NCBI GenBank assembly: GCA_033063855.1
Contig: CP093831.1
Coordinates: 7,502,001-7,566,000 of the forward strand
Origin: Smittia aterrima
Taxonomy: Eukaryota; Arthropoda; Insecta; Diptera; Chironomidae
Direction of reading: 5' to 3'
DNA length: 64,000 nucleotides
The notes beneath the pieces are model-generated. The model searched no databases. It was not told the origin of the DNA and saw only the letters and a program-made list of their open reading frames with translations. A program made the translations under genes and the position numbers. Each line of letters opens with the position of its first letter. The first letter of the stretch is position 1. Positions 47,701 through 60,200 of this stretch are shown here, piece after piece.

Positions 47701-48326
47701 ACGATAAAAATCTAATTTGAACATTTTCGGTTGAATGAATCTTCTTTAGCTTATCGCATCATATATCGCGTTTGCTCAGAAAAAGAAAAGTTAAGTCTGT
47801 ATTTGTTGAGAGCGCATGCTTTAAAGAATTATTGCTCTTTGTGATTTTAAGTCATTCGTCACTGTGTTGTTGTGGAATCGAGAACATTAGCTGCGTTCAA
47901 GAAAATATTTCTTAATTCATTAAGTGTCTTTGATTTCAAGCAACAAGTGTGCTATGAATCAATGAGTGTTTGTGTTTTTCGAATAATCCGCGACTCTGTG
48001 GCTTCTAATCGTTTGATGTTTGCAAAGCAACGGCAAAACTTTTGCCATTAAAAAGTGAACTCAGTGTGATTTATATCCAGCGTTCATTGCATTTTCTTAA
48101 AAACAAAAGACGAAAAGTGCAGAGTTTTCTCGTTGTACAATCATAATTGTTTGTGTATAAAGCGCTCGTGCTTAAAATCTGATTCTTTTTATCGTTTATT
48201 TTTTAATGAAACTCGGTGAGAAGAGTCAATGACTTTTGTTTAATTAAAAGAAAGAACGCTGAGAGAGATTTAAAATTGAACGAGCAAGCTTGAAAAAAGT
48301 GAATAGAGTTCCGATCGAGAAGAAGA
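35775..48326. other. 12.5 kb intergenic region, no convincing gene
   Basis: AT-rich, non-repetitive sequence. Open frames reach 140 codons at 44035-44457 (+) and 122 codons at 37620-37988 (-), but they have no recognisable domain and overlap other frames. Inverted repeats cluster at 41042-41165 (listed separately). The promoter and 5' leader of the ABC transporter gene lie at the right end. I see no tRNA, rRNA or mobile element. Confidence 0.6.
41042..41165. repeat. Adjacent inverted repeats, possible structured RNA
   Basis: Two inverted repeats lie side by side. The outer pair is TGTTAAGTGACGCT (41042-41055) and AGTGTCACTTAACA (41130-41143), complementary over 14 positions with one G:U-type pair and a 74-base loop. 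Immediately after comes TCTCTGCTTT/AAAGCAGAGA (41144-41165), 10 bp arms with a 2-base loop. No known ncRNA family was recognised. Confidence 0.45.
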
Positions 48327-51300
48327 ATGGATTATACGAAGAAGCCAGAGCGTAGGAATCCCCGAAAGGGCGCTAGTCTGATATCTCAGCTGCTTTTTCT
48401 TTGGATTGTTCCGTTGATGTTTCGCGTAAGTTTCTAGCTGTTCATTATCTTCTCATAATCTAATTAGTATAATTAAATTTCTTTCCACTCACTCACTGTC
48501 TCCACTCACCAGGGATGCTTCCATGGCTTGAATCGCGACAACTTATCAAAGTGTCTGAAGAAGGATCGATCGGAAGAGCTTGGTGATAAGCTTGAACTGT
48601 GAGTTTGTTATGCAATCAATCAATTAAGTCAACTCGTATCGCATCGTTTCATTGAGAAATTTGAAATCTCTTGACGAAACGAATGAATAAAAAAAAACTT
48701 TGACGGAATAATCATGAAACTGACCTTGACAATAAGCGAGGTTGGGAATTTTAAAGACATTCTCTGTCGTTTCCTCACACGCTATGCTGCAAAATCTAAT
48801 TCTAATCAAACAAAACCTTCAACTTGATCTGCTAATTTATGATGAACTTTTTTTTCCCTAAACATTCTCATAAAGATGACACAATTGCCTTGAAATTAAC
48901 TCAGTAGGGCGAAAGGTAGATAGCCTAGCTGAGATGAATTTGGAACGGCAATTTTTCAAATAGAACGATTATCATTTTACGGGCTTGAGCAAATTAAAAA
49001 CAATCTCGCAGAAGGAACGCGAACAGGGAAGGTCAGAGAATTTTCTTATCTCAGGTCGCTTGTATGATGTAATTTGCTGTTTCTAAAATTAATGCGATTC
49101 TCTGTGCGTAGAGGCTTTGAGTGGAATTCTAATTGCGGCTCGCTACCGTCGCTTGATGAAAAGCGCTTCATCATCTTCGTGAGGGCGTGTGGAGTGGGGG
49201 GAAGGAGCTCTTAATATAGCTCTGGAGCCTTTTCAACGATGACAATGAAAGGCAATTTTGTTTCGTTCGTCTTTCGAGAGAAGTTAACAGAGAAATTGAA
49301 GCAAAATACTTTTCTTTCTGTTGTTATCATGACACGAAAGGCTTAGCACCGTTGACGAGTTTTTTTTTGTTTTCCTTTGAAATTCTTCTTAATAAAGAAT
49401 CATCGTTATCAGTTGATGTTTTTCTTTTTCAACGATGACGGTTCCAAATAAAAAAACTTTTGCTAATTAGAAGCAACAAATTTGAGAGGCGGAAAGTACC
49501 AAACTTTTGCGGTTGACGGAACAAAAAAAAATTTATTTTTTAATGTTTCTGAAGAGGATTTACTTGAAGAGACGGCGAAGGAAAGATATTTATCTTCACT
49601 TCCTAAATGACATTGTGTGAAAACGAAAAATTCTTATCAAAATCGAGATGTGAAAAGCGTGAAGCCGAAGCTCTCATAAGAAATCCAGAATGATTTACAA
49701 GATACGTTCGGGAACTTTCTTCTTCATGTCGTTCGTCGTGTAACGACAAAGCATAAAAAGTGTTATCAGCTGAAGTGTCACAAGGAAAATTATTTATCGA
49801 TTTAGATATGCCTTCGAAATGAAATATGCATTACAAGCCGAGAACGGAAACTTCTCAGCAGTGTGCCAATGGAACACGAAGGGAGAGCGAAAGAGATCGA
49901 AGACGATGATTTGTGATAAGAAGTCAGAAATGTCTCGTATTTCACATGCGATCCATATAATGCTGGACAGATAGCGACGAAGAATTGATTGGCTTTGTGC
50001 TGATCTGTGGGAAATTGCGTCACGTGCGACGGATTGCGAATTGTTTTAATGGAAAACGAGATGAGTTGACGACTTTCTGATGTCGTCATCTGCAGTTAAT
50101 CACTTTTCTTTTATTTATTTCGCAAATCGTTTTCATGATCATTAGCGGAACCAGAGGGTTGAACAAGACTAAATGAGTAGCTCAAGCATAATTCGCAGCT
50201 CGATGAACTTTGAGGGAAAGTTTCTGGAGCAGCAATTGCGTAATAAGCGACCTTGACCCGGATAATTTGTCATGAGAAAATCTCTTTCGGCTTAATCAAT
50301 TGTTGGAAATTGTTTCTTTCTCTTCACTCATTAATTACATGACAAGCATTTCTGTTTACTAATCCTCAGACTTTAGTCGTTTTCATGATAAACTTATAGG
50401 TCAAACTCTCCCTCACTCTTCTAATCAACTCGACTCGCCATATTTTGGCGTTATCAAGGAAAGAGTTCATGAAAGAATTCAGCACAAGAAGAAGTTACGC
50501 AACTTGAAATATATTTCGAAATATTTATCATTATCAATGTTGTGAATGGTTTTCTCAGCAAACACATCAGAGATAAGAGCACGACGTTTCATCTTTCACA
50601 TGGCGGGAAAGAAAGACGAGACCGGTTCGTTTTTGGAGCTTCCTCCGATGCTGAAATGTTATCAGCAATCTGTCTTATTCCGCATGTTAGCAAATTTTTA
50701 CGACACATCGCCTCTCGCTCCTCCATCGTCGACATTTTTATTTAAATATTTTCCATGCACACACGACTGACGTGAATCAACCTGATACCTTCCCCCCCAA
50801 AGCTCCATCCACCCACAGAATTCACTACCATGTGAATGTTTGCGGGCGATGTCGGAGTTTTCCGATCCCTTTTCTACGAATTCATTCGCAATGCTTCTCA
50901 ACCCTGTTTACCCCAATGTCACTGGCTTGGATAGATGGAGGTGAAGCACTGAAATGAAGGTGTTGAAGCTTACAATCACAGTTTAATCTTGAGATTTTTA
51001 TCAATTTTAAAGCTAAAGACGGGGGAGCGCGTTGATAAATTGCGAAATGATGCAAAAAGAAATTTTCCAGGCAGTGAAATCTCTTCCGTATAGATTCGTC
51101 GAGCAGAGATAAATTCACAATTTATTGACGGAGCTCATGCATAAACAACTTTCCATGCTCAATTTAATTTCTCAATTTTTACCTCCACAGGAATTGGGAA
51201 AAGGAATTGTCGAGCGCTCGGAAAAAGAATCGAAAACCTCGATTGAGAAATGCGCTCTTCCGGACTTTCTGGATGAGTTGTGTGGTTGACGGCTTCCTCG

Positions 51301-54300
51301 TGCTGATTTTCACGCTGCTCAAGTCAATCATGCCTGTCTTCCTCGCACAATTGCTGATTCAATTCCAATTACCACCGAACGTCGACAACGCAACATCAAG
51401 CGACAATTATGAAACGACCACAAATTTCCCAAGCAACGATGACGTCGATGACAATAAATTTGAAAGCATTTTCCAATTCATGCTGTTCATTTGGTAAGTG
51501 GAAGGAGTAAAGCGTGCCAACTAATGTGGGGCGAACATAATCAATCCGATGAGTGTTTGCCTTAGCATAAAAGTTATTTAATTTGAAAGATGATAGCTTG
51601 CTCCATCGATTCGATGATGTGTGGAAGCTCTCTGCCAATGAAACGATAATTAATCTCCGTTTATCTCTGTCCTTATCCACTTGAAGGAATGATGCTTTCT
51701 GGCTGTCAACGATTGTCATATTAATTACGTTCCTTTCGTGCGTCGTGAGCCATCACATGGATCTTCGTCAAAGAATGGTTGGGGCGCAAATGAGAATCGC
51801 CTGCTCAGCAGCAATTTATCGTAAGACGCTGCGAATGTCAAAACTTGCCACAACGCAAACATCTGCTGGCAATGTGGTGAATCTGTTATCGAATGATGTC
51901 AGCCGTTTGGACTACGGATTCATCTTTGTTCACTACATTTGGATTCTTCCGATTCAAGGTAAATCGTTGTCGCCCTTTTTAAAATTTATTTGTTTTTGAT
52001 TTTCAATTTATCTTTCCCCCCACCTCACTCTTCCACATCGCCACATCGATCTCGTTTTCCCCTCCGACTCGAAGCTTGCTTAATTTGCTATTTAATTTGG
52101 CGGGAAGTGAAATATGCTGCTGTCGTTGGCGTTGTTGGACTTTTGCTGAAAACCGTGCCGATACAAACGGGATTATCGAGAGTCTCGTCCATTCTGAGGT
52201 ATAATTGAAAATGAAATTGATCGATTATTTACGTTTGCTGCCCTCTCCATTGATTCGCTATGTAGCTAAACGACTATGATGATAATCGTTAGCTCCAGTG
52301 TTGGAAAATTTTGTTCATTGGCTTGTTAAATCCAAAGTGCTTCTAGTGAATTCAATTTATTGAAATATTAATGGCTTTCTAGCCTCAACAGGAATTGGCG
52401 AAATGCATTAATTAATTGATCATTATAAGTTGAAAATTCCCTGAGATTTAATTTTATTCTTGTTTAAAGGATGCGCGTGGCGAAGAGAACTGACGACCGA
52501 GTCTCGGTAATGAACGAGTTGATACAAGGCATCCAGGTCATTAAAATGTATGCTTGGGAAACTCCGTTCCGCAATGTTGTGAAGCTCGCTCGAAAAAAGG
52601 AAGTCGACCAGATTCAGTGGGCATCGTATCTTCGTGGGATTTACCTTTCAACAATGGTTTTCACTGAGCGCTCAACTTTATTCATCGCAATCTTAGCTTG
52701 CATCTATGAAGGAAGACCGATTACAGCGGATTTAGTTTTTTCCATGGCAACATTCTTCAACGTTCTCCAATTAACAGCAGCAATTTTTTACCCTTTAGCT
52801 GTGTCGCTTGGAGCTGAAGCTTTGGTATGTTATTTTCCTCTTGACAACTTCAATGAATACTCCGAACTCAAACAGGAAATTAAAATATTTTAGATTGGAA
52901 ATTTAATTGATATCCATAACCTTATTTTTCATCAAAAGAAATCTCATGTTTGTTAAACATATTCCAGTCAGTAAAGTCATAAAATTATTCTGCTTTCGAC
53001 AGGTCTCCATTAAACGAGTTCAAGACTTTTTGATGCTCGAGGAACAAGATCCAGCAACTCCAGGACTTCATCAAAATGAGATGGAAATCATTGAACCAGA
53101 TACCATCGTCATCGATATGATAGATGTTACAGCATCTTGGACAAACGACTACAAGAGTAAAACATTGAATGATCTGAACATCAAAATAAAAAGTGGAAAG
53201 CTGTATGCAATCATTGGGTCAGTTGGCAGTGGAAAGAGCTCAATACTTCAGCTTTTGCTTGGTGAATTGCCAATCTATTCCGGTGACGTTTTGATTAATG
53301 GCGAAATCTCGTATGGCTCACAAGAATCATGGCTATTTTCCGGCTCTGTCAGGAACAACATTCTTTTCGGCTTGCCATACGATAAGCTACGCTACCAGGA
53401 AACCGTCAAGCATTGTGCTTTGCTGACTGATTTCCAGCAACTTCCACACGGCGATAAAACATTTGTTGGCGAACGTGGAAGCGCATTATCGGGAGGACAG
53501 AGAGCACGCGTGAGTCTCGCACGTGCTGTTTATAAAAACGCATCAATCTACCTTCTTGACGATCCTCTGTCAGCCGTTGATTCGCACGTCGGAAAACATT
53601 TGTTTGATGAATGCATTGGACCCAATGGATATCTTGCGAGACAACGCGCCACAAGAATTCTAGTGACTCATCAAGTTCATTTCCTTAAAGATGCTGACTG
53701 GATAATTGTGATGGAACAAGGGAAAGTTCTTAGACAAGGAACACATGACGATGTGATGAACAAGATAGACTTGCAGCAATATGTTTCTCCTGTCGTCAGT
53801 GAGGATGACTTGGAGGAAGATCAAGCGATGGAAGATGATGATATTCCTTTCATTGATGACGCACCTGGGACGAGCACGGGTAAAGGTTACGCAAAGTTAA
53901 AAACAAACGATCCAAGAAAATCTCCGTCGCGAATTTCCATCGTGAGTAGCGTGGGTGACGTCAGCGCAATTGAAGAGCACGAAGCACGACAAGAAGAAAA
54001 CTCCGAGACAAGAATTCCATTTCACAAAGTTTTCTGGCAATACTTCAGGGCGGGAGCAAACATATTCGTTCTTGTTGCCATCGTCATCTTTCTCATCTTC
54101 TCACAAGTGGTAACATCAGGCTCCGACTTCTTTGTTACGTTCTGGACGAATCAGGAGTTCATCAGACTTCTTGGTGAGCCGACTGTCTTCTCCACAACAG
54201 ACGGCCTCATAATTTATGGCATTTTAATCATCGCTGTCGTCGTGGTGACACTTTCGCGTGGATTTGTCTTCTTCGCTGTATGCATGCGTGCTTCGAAGAA

Positions 54301-56570
54301 GCTTCACGACAAAAGCTTTCTCTGTCTGCTTCATAGCCCAATGCGGTTCTTCGACACGAACCCCTCTGGTCGGATTCTGAATAGATTCTCTAAAGATATG
54401 GGGGCGGTTGATGAACTTCTTCCCAAGGCAATCATCGAAGCAACGCAGGTAGACTATCTGTCTTTCTTACTCGTATTTATCGAGGAAACCACAATTTAAT
54501 TTTCATTTCCTTCTCAGAATCTATTAGTCATGTCTGGAATATTAATCCTCATTGGTATCACGACATCGGGACCCGTGTTTGTGATTTCGCTCGCTGGAGC
54601 GGTCGTTCTTTACGGCTTAACACTCAAGCTCTACTTACAAACGGCACAGGATTTGAAGAGATTGGAAGGCATTAGTAAGTTTGTTTGCGTCAGAGTTAGC
54701 TCGTTGACTTGCACGCTACGTGAAAATTTATCCCCGAGACGAAATATCTTTTAATAAGGTTAAAAGTTTATCGTTCGTTATTGAAAGTCTTCTCTCGTTA
54801 ATGACATCGCCCTCTCTCGCCTTTGAGATTTAAAATAATTTCATCACGAGATTAATCTTCCACGTCATTAACTGCTAATCGATTACGAACTAAATTTTCT
54901 CATTTTCGTTAACTCTACAGCTAAGAGCCCCGTCTTCTCCCAAATGTCTGCGACTCTTACCGGAATCTCGACGATTCGTGCGAGCAAAGCAAGTGAACGG
55001 CTTGTAAGCGAGTTTGACAATCTTCAAAACGTTCACTCAGGCGTTTGGCAAATCCTGATGAGTGTTAACACAGGTGAGAGTTGTAAAGCAATTAATGACG
55101 AACGAGGGAAATGCAAAAGGGAAAAACTGATCGGAAACTTTTCTTTCCTCTTTTACTTCATGATTATAGCTTTGGGACTTTGGCTCGATTTTATATCGTG
55201 CGCTTTTGTGGCTTGCGTCTGTTTTAGCTTCATCATCATGAAGCAAACAAGCACAACGAGCTCAAACGTTGGTCTGGCGATTTCCCAAGCGCTGATTCTA
55301 ACAGGAATGGTTCAATATGGCATCATTCAAATGATGGAATCGTTTCAGCTGTTCACCAACACCGAACGAGTTCTACAGTATACGAAACTAGAACAAGAGC
55401 CACTGATTTCACGAAAACCAACGAAAGATTGGCCATTCAAAGGTAGTTGGAAACAATTTTCAATGTGATTTCAACTTTTTTTTTTCAAACAAAAATTTCT
55501 TTTCTTTTTCATCTCGTTCGCATTCGATTCATCAAGGTTTGATTGAATTCAAAAACATGTCTCTCTACTACGACGTGAATACTGCGCCAGCTTTGAAAAG
55601 TTTCAATATGACCATTGAGCCAGGCATGAAGGTTGGAATCGTTGGAAGGTTTGTCCTCAATCTCTTTCCATTTATCCCAATTGGTAAAATGTGAGGAAAA
55701 TCCTTTAGATTTCTTCATTAAATTATGAATCAGAATTTTTAATGAATTAAGCTCTTAAAAGCTTTTCAATTAACCTCACATCAACTGCAGAAATATTTTA
55801 ACTGTCGTGAAAGCAGTTTGTCTTTTGTTTTCTGATTGAATACAATCTCATTTCAATTTTTTTCGCTTCACAGAACTGGCGCCGGAAAAAGCTCAATCAT
55901 AAATGCATTGTTCCGCTTGTCGTACATTGATGGCCGCATTTTGATTGACGGCATCGACACGAGTGAAATAAATCTGGAGAGCTTACGCTCAAAAATTTCC
56001 ATCATCCCTCAGGATCCCGTTTTGTTCAGCGCAACGATTCGTTACAACTTGGATCCGTTTGACGCTTATGAAGACGATCAGATTTGGAGAGCGCTTGAAG
56101 TGGTTGAACTGAAAGCCGCAATAAATGGTTTGCAATTTATGGTCACTGAGGGTGGAAGCAATTTTTCGGTCGGACAGCGACAACTCATTTGTCTCGCTCG
56201 TGCCATTCTTAGGAACAATAAAATTCTCTTACTTGACGAGGCGACAGCAAACATTGATCAAAGCACAGACGCGCTTATTCAGAGAACCATCCGAGAGAAA
56301 TTTGCCGACTGCACAGTCCTAACCATTGCTCATCGTTTGCACACTATAATGGATTCTGACATGGTTCTAGTAATGGAGAACGGATACGCCAAAGAGTATG
56401 ACGTACCGTACAAATTGCTACAACAACCGTTTGGGATTTTCCGGGACCTGGTGAACAATTTAGGTCAGGCTGAGAAGCATAATTTGACGGAAATTGCGAA
56501 AGAGAAGTACGAGGAAATTTTCAGTCGAGATTCGCAACCCAAAACCATCTGGAAGTTTAAAAATGTTTGA
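48327..56570 (+). CDS. ABC transporter, ABCC/MRP4-like full transporter
   Basis: Twelve exons: 48327-48425, 48513-48598, 51191-51493, 51687-51958, 52075-52198, 52470-52824, 53003-54448, 54518-54674, 54921-55073, 55170-55442, 55537-55648 and 55874-56570. They encode 1358 aa, close to human MRP4 (about 1325). The order is TMD1 - NBD1 - linker - TMD2 - NBD2, with no extra N-terminal TMD0. NBD1: Walker A GSVGSGKSS 485-493, signature LSGGQ 575-579, Walker B ending LLDDP (Asp600 where the catalytic Glu would be). NBD2: Walker A GRTGAGKSS 1126-1134, FSVGQ 1224-1228, LLLDEAT with Glu1249, and His1280. This asymmetry is normal for ABCC. Family members export organic anions, conjugates and cyclic nucleotides across the plasma membrane. 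The substrate here is unknown. An acidic, Thr/Asn-rich extracellular loop follows the first helix. The start is fixed by an in-frame TGA at 48300-48302. Drosophila relatives include l(2)03659-type genes. Confidence 0.96.
48599..51190 (+). other. Intron 2 of the ABC transporter (2.6 kb)
   Basis: The donor is GTGAGT and the acceptor CCACAG, in phase 2. It is ten times longer than the other ten introns of the gene (69-271 bp). First long introns near the 5' end often hold regulatory DNA. I saw no nested gene. Overlapping frames at 50.5-50.8 kb have no domain. Confidence 0.85.
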
Positions 56571-56985
56571 ACAAAGAGAAAAGATATTTAATTAAATCAG
56601 TTTAGAGTTAATAAGAAAAGGAATCTCCAGTTTACCGTAGAGTTAGTAAAGAGTTGTTTAGGCACTTGAAACTTTTACGTTCGCACACATATTAAGTATC
56701 GAAGGATGAAGCGAATGAAACAAATTTGAAGTTGAAAGAAGAGGAGAGATATCTGCGGATAATGGAAAGAGCTTTAGCCTTAAGAGCTTTTGTTAAACGA
56801 TCTCATCAGTGGACAACCCTCAAGGAGAATCTTTTTCAAAATCACCACATCAGTAAACAATTTTTTATCGTTTCATTTTACGTTGATCCGCTTTAAGGAC
56901 GAAAGGAGTATTTGATTTTGTCGAGAAATGTTTAATGAAACTCGTCAATCTCCTTTGTGTGTGGGGAGGCCTTGAATGTGGATTC

Positions 56986-56999
56986 TGATGATGATGATG
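56986..56999 (+). repeat. GAT/ATG trinucleotide run
   Basis: A short perfect trinucleotide tract in the inferred 3' UTR of the ABC transporter gene. Confidence 0.8.
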
Positions 57000-57243
57000 C
57001 GTCTTTCTCTCATCTCGTATGCGATACTCGACTGAGAACCTTTCATGAGGATTAGAAGAGTAGGGAACTCTTCTTCCACCTTTTCTTATTTTCAATTAGA
57101 AACTTTTTACAAGATCGTAAAAATAATTAGTTTTAAGGGAAGTTTTTAGTACCAGAAACATTGAGAGTCTCTAGGATATTTGCTATAAAATTGTTATTTC
57201 TTAATTAAGTTAAGTACTTATATTTGTTCTCAAGAGGACTGCC

Positions 57244-57249
57244 AATAAA
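57244..57249 (+). promoter_or_regulatory. Possible poly(A) signal of the ABC transporter
   Basis: An AATAAA lies 674 nt past the stop codon. No earlier canonical hexamer was seen, so a 3' UTR of about 0.7 kb is likely. Confidence 0.45.
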
Positions 57250-57269
57250 ACAAGAAGAAACGAAGATTG

Positions 57270-60200
57270 AAATTTATTTTAAACTTTTTAAGTAAAGCGA
57301 CATTGAAATATTCATAAGCACGCTCAATGTGTACTTAGCCAGTTATCAGCTTGATGAATTTTCTTTCTGATTTGCCTTTTCTTGATGGGGCTGGGTCGTT
57401 GAACAAGCGATATAAAAAAGGCGCCCATTAATTATTAATTACGTTCTGCTCGCTCTGTTTATGTCAGTAACGATAGCGCTCCCATTCAGATGCCAACCTC
57501 TACCATGCGCTACACTCGACTCGAGGCGGCTTGAGGCAGCTTTGTTGAGGAGAAAGTATGTGTCACCAGGAGAAATTCATTTTTTACTCAATTAGGCATG
57601 AACAGAAAATATGTTTCATGTCGTATGAGATGATTAAGATGTAAGAGGGAATCAGCCGAGCGCGTGAGCTTCTCGATTCCCTTACGTCATCATCGCCGAG
57701 AAAATTTTCCTTGAGATTATAAAGTTTGTTGCTTTACGTAATCCTCTTCGTAAAAGATAAAGTATTCAAGAAGAATGGAAAAATGAAACTTTAGTAAAAG
57801 AAAACCGCAGCAGCATAAATTAGATTAATTCCCAAAACCAAATAACATGATCAAATATGAGTTTTCATATTGAAGAACCTTCTTCACGAAATATCATCAG
57901 CAGTTGCCATGCAACGAGTGGAATAAACTCTTTCAAGATGCTTTGAGAGTGCAAACATTCTTAGTCAACACAAATATTATTTCTTTGTCGCGAAGTGAAA
58001 ACAAAACTCGCTTTTCCGCTGAATCCGAATCATTAAATTCACGCGCGCGTTCTACAGCATTCAACCCGAAAATTTGTTTCTAATTGAAGTCGAATTTGAG
58101 ATAGAAAATACAATTTTGTTCATTGTTGAATGCAGTCACCGCAAACCCGCACACACTTGATTATTGTCGCATATTTTTTGATGTCGAGGATTACGAGAGT
58201 GAAAAGTTTTCTCATCGAGTTGCAAGCGAAAGAAGGAAAAACATATTTTTCGCGTCGCTTTTTGCTGCTGGTTGCAACTGGGTTTGAATTCGTTATTTGA
58301 CTCGTTTGAATTTATTATTTTCGCTGAGTTGCGTCGGAACATAAAACGCCATCATAAGCAAAAAGAAAGTGATAAAAAGAGAAACTGTGATATGATTGAT
58401 ATGACGATTTGATATGTGTTGTCTGCGGAGAGAAGACAAAAAAGTTATTGCGTCACTTTCAGCGTCAGAATACAAAATAATTACTTTTCGCTTATGTACT
58501 CCGAAAAAAAAAGGGAAATGAATGACGAACAATTCTTTTTCTGCTGAAATTATGAAGACGAAGCCATATTTTATGTCGAGAAATGTAGAACAAAGAGATG
58601 CTCATACCAAAAATAGAAGAATCTTCAAAACAGTAAAAGTTGAATCAAGACTTTCAAAGTAAATTGTTTTCATTCAACGACAATTGAAATGAAAGCAAGA
58701 GCGGAGGTGATTCTATCACATCCTTAGTCGTTTTCAACCCCTAAATCATTCGTAGTCATGAAAAACGTGACGAAATGAATGAATGAATCCTTTCATCGGT
58801 AGCGAAACTAGCTGAGGAGCTCGAGGCTTTGTTTTTCTTTTCGTTATATCATTTCCTTTGAGACTGCGATTCTCTTACTTCTGGCGGAAAAATTTCTTGA
58901 AAATTCCACGAAATCCAAATGAGAGCGAGTTTGGAATATTGCTTCTTCAAATTTTTATCAGAAGGTAGAAATTCACATTATGATAGCAATTTTCTGAGTT
59001 TCTTTCAACACAACATAAATTTAAATATTCAAATGATAAGCAAGATATTTGAACAGTTCTAGGACGAACTCTCAGAAGGTATTCTCAGTGAATGTACAAG
59101 AGTTCAAACATATCACGCAAATCTTTTGTAAGATTTCGGTCGATTGCACTTTGTGTTGGATTTGTAGGACTTGATAGTCTAGACATTCTCGTTGGAGACG
59201 TAGTGCTGAGTCCAAACTTTTCTTTTTCAAGAGCTATCGATCCGCGAATGCTTTTGAAGAGCCCTCAACATTTCAGTCTCCGTGATGGCTCAAACAGTCA
59301 AAAGAAAACAATTATTATTTCCTTTGATCATTGATTCAATTGGATTCAGATGACATGGAGAACATTCCTTGCATAAAAGCCCTAAAAATCATCAAACGAC
59401 GTCTCACAGGGAAGAAGATGAAAAAGGACGAAAGGAAGAAAAAAATTAAATTTGAAGACATTCGAGAAAAGCAGAAAGCAATTTAATTGTCATGTCTCTT
59501 ATTCACCATCTTAAGGTGTCAGTTTACCTGTTATCTCCGACTCTGTTGTCTCTCCATGAAACTCCGCGTGAAAGCACAAAAAAAAATGAAAACGTTTCAC
59601 ATTCCGTCTAAGATTTCATTTGAGATATCGTCACTTGCACTTCGCTTTCTTTACTCGGTCCTCGTCAAGCAATCATTTCATTTATTATCCTTTTCCTTCT
59701 AAATTTGTTGTTTGTGTTCACTTTTTTTTATGAACGATGTGCCTCTAATTTGATAGGGTCTCGTAAAAAGATTTCTAAGCGCGTCGACATAAAAAAGATG
59801 GGAAAGAATGTTATTCGGGAAAGCAAACCCTTGAGAATATTTTTCTTTTATGCAGTCAAAATTAATAACATAAACAGAAGCCTGAAAGTGAGAGACAGCG
59901 GCTTCGCACTGTAAATTGAAAGTTAAACTTGCGGAAACTTTGCCCCGGGAGGTTTTTTTTGCCACGCTTTGATTCTTTTTGTGTTGCCTCTCGCACATTC
60001 GCGCGAGTGTTGCTTCAAGGCGAATGATTCATCTCAAGCCCTTCTGCTGCTATTATTCTCCTTTTTGTTTCACTAAGTTGAGTGAGTGAGAATGAGGGGC
60101 GGGCGGGAGAGTTAGAGCAAAAAATCAAGTGGAAATTCTGGCCGAAAATTTATTGTTTCAGGAAATGAACGGAGAAAAGTTTTTCATTTGCGGATGAGTG

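Noticed and set aside
50542..50957. Cluster of overlapping frames in intron 2 of the ABC gene
   Set aside because: Several frames on both strands are open at once, as expected by chance. None contributes to the ABCC protein.
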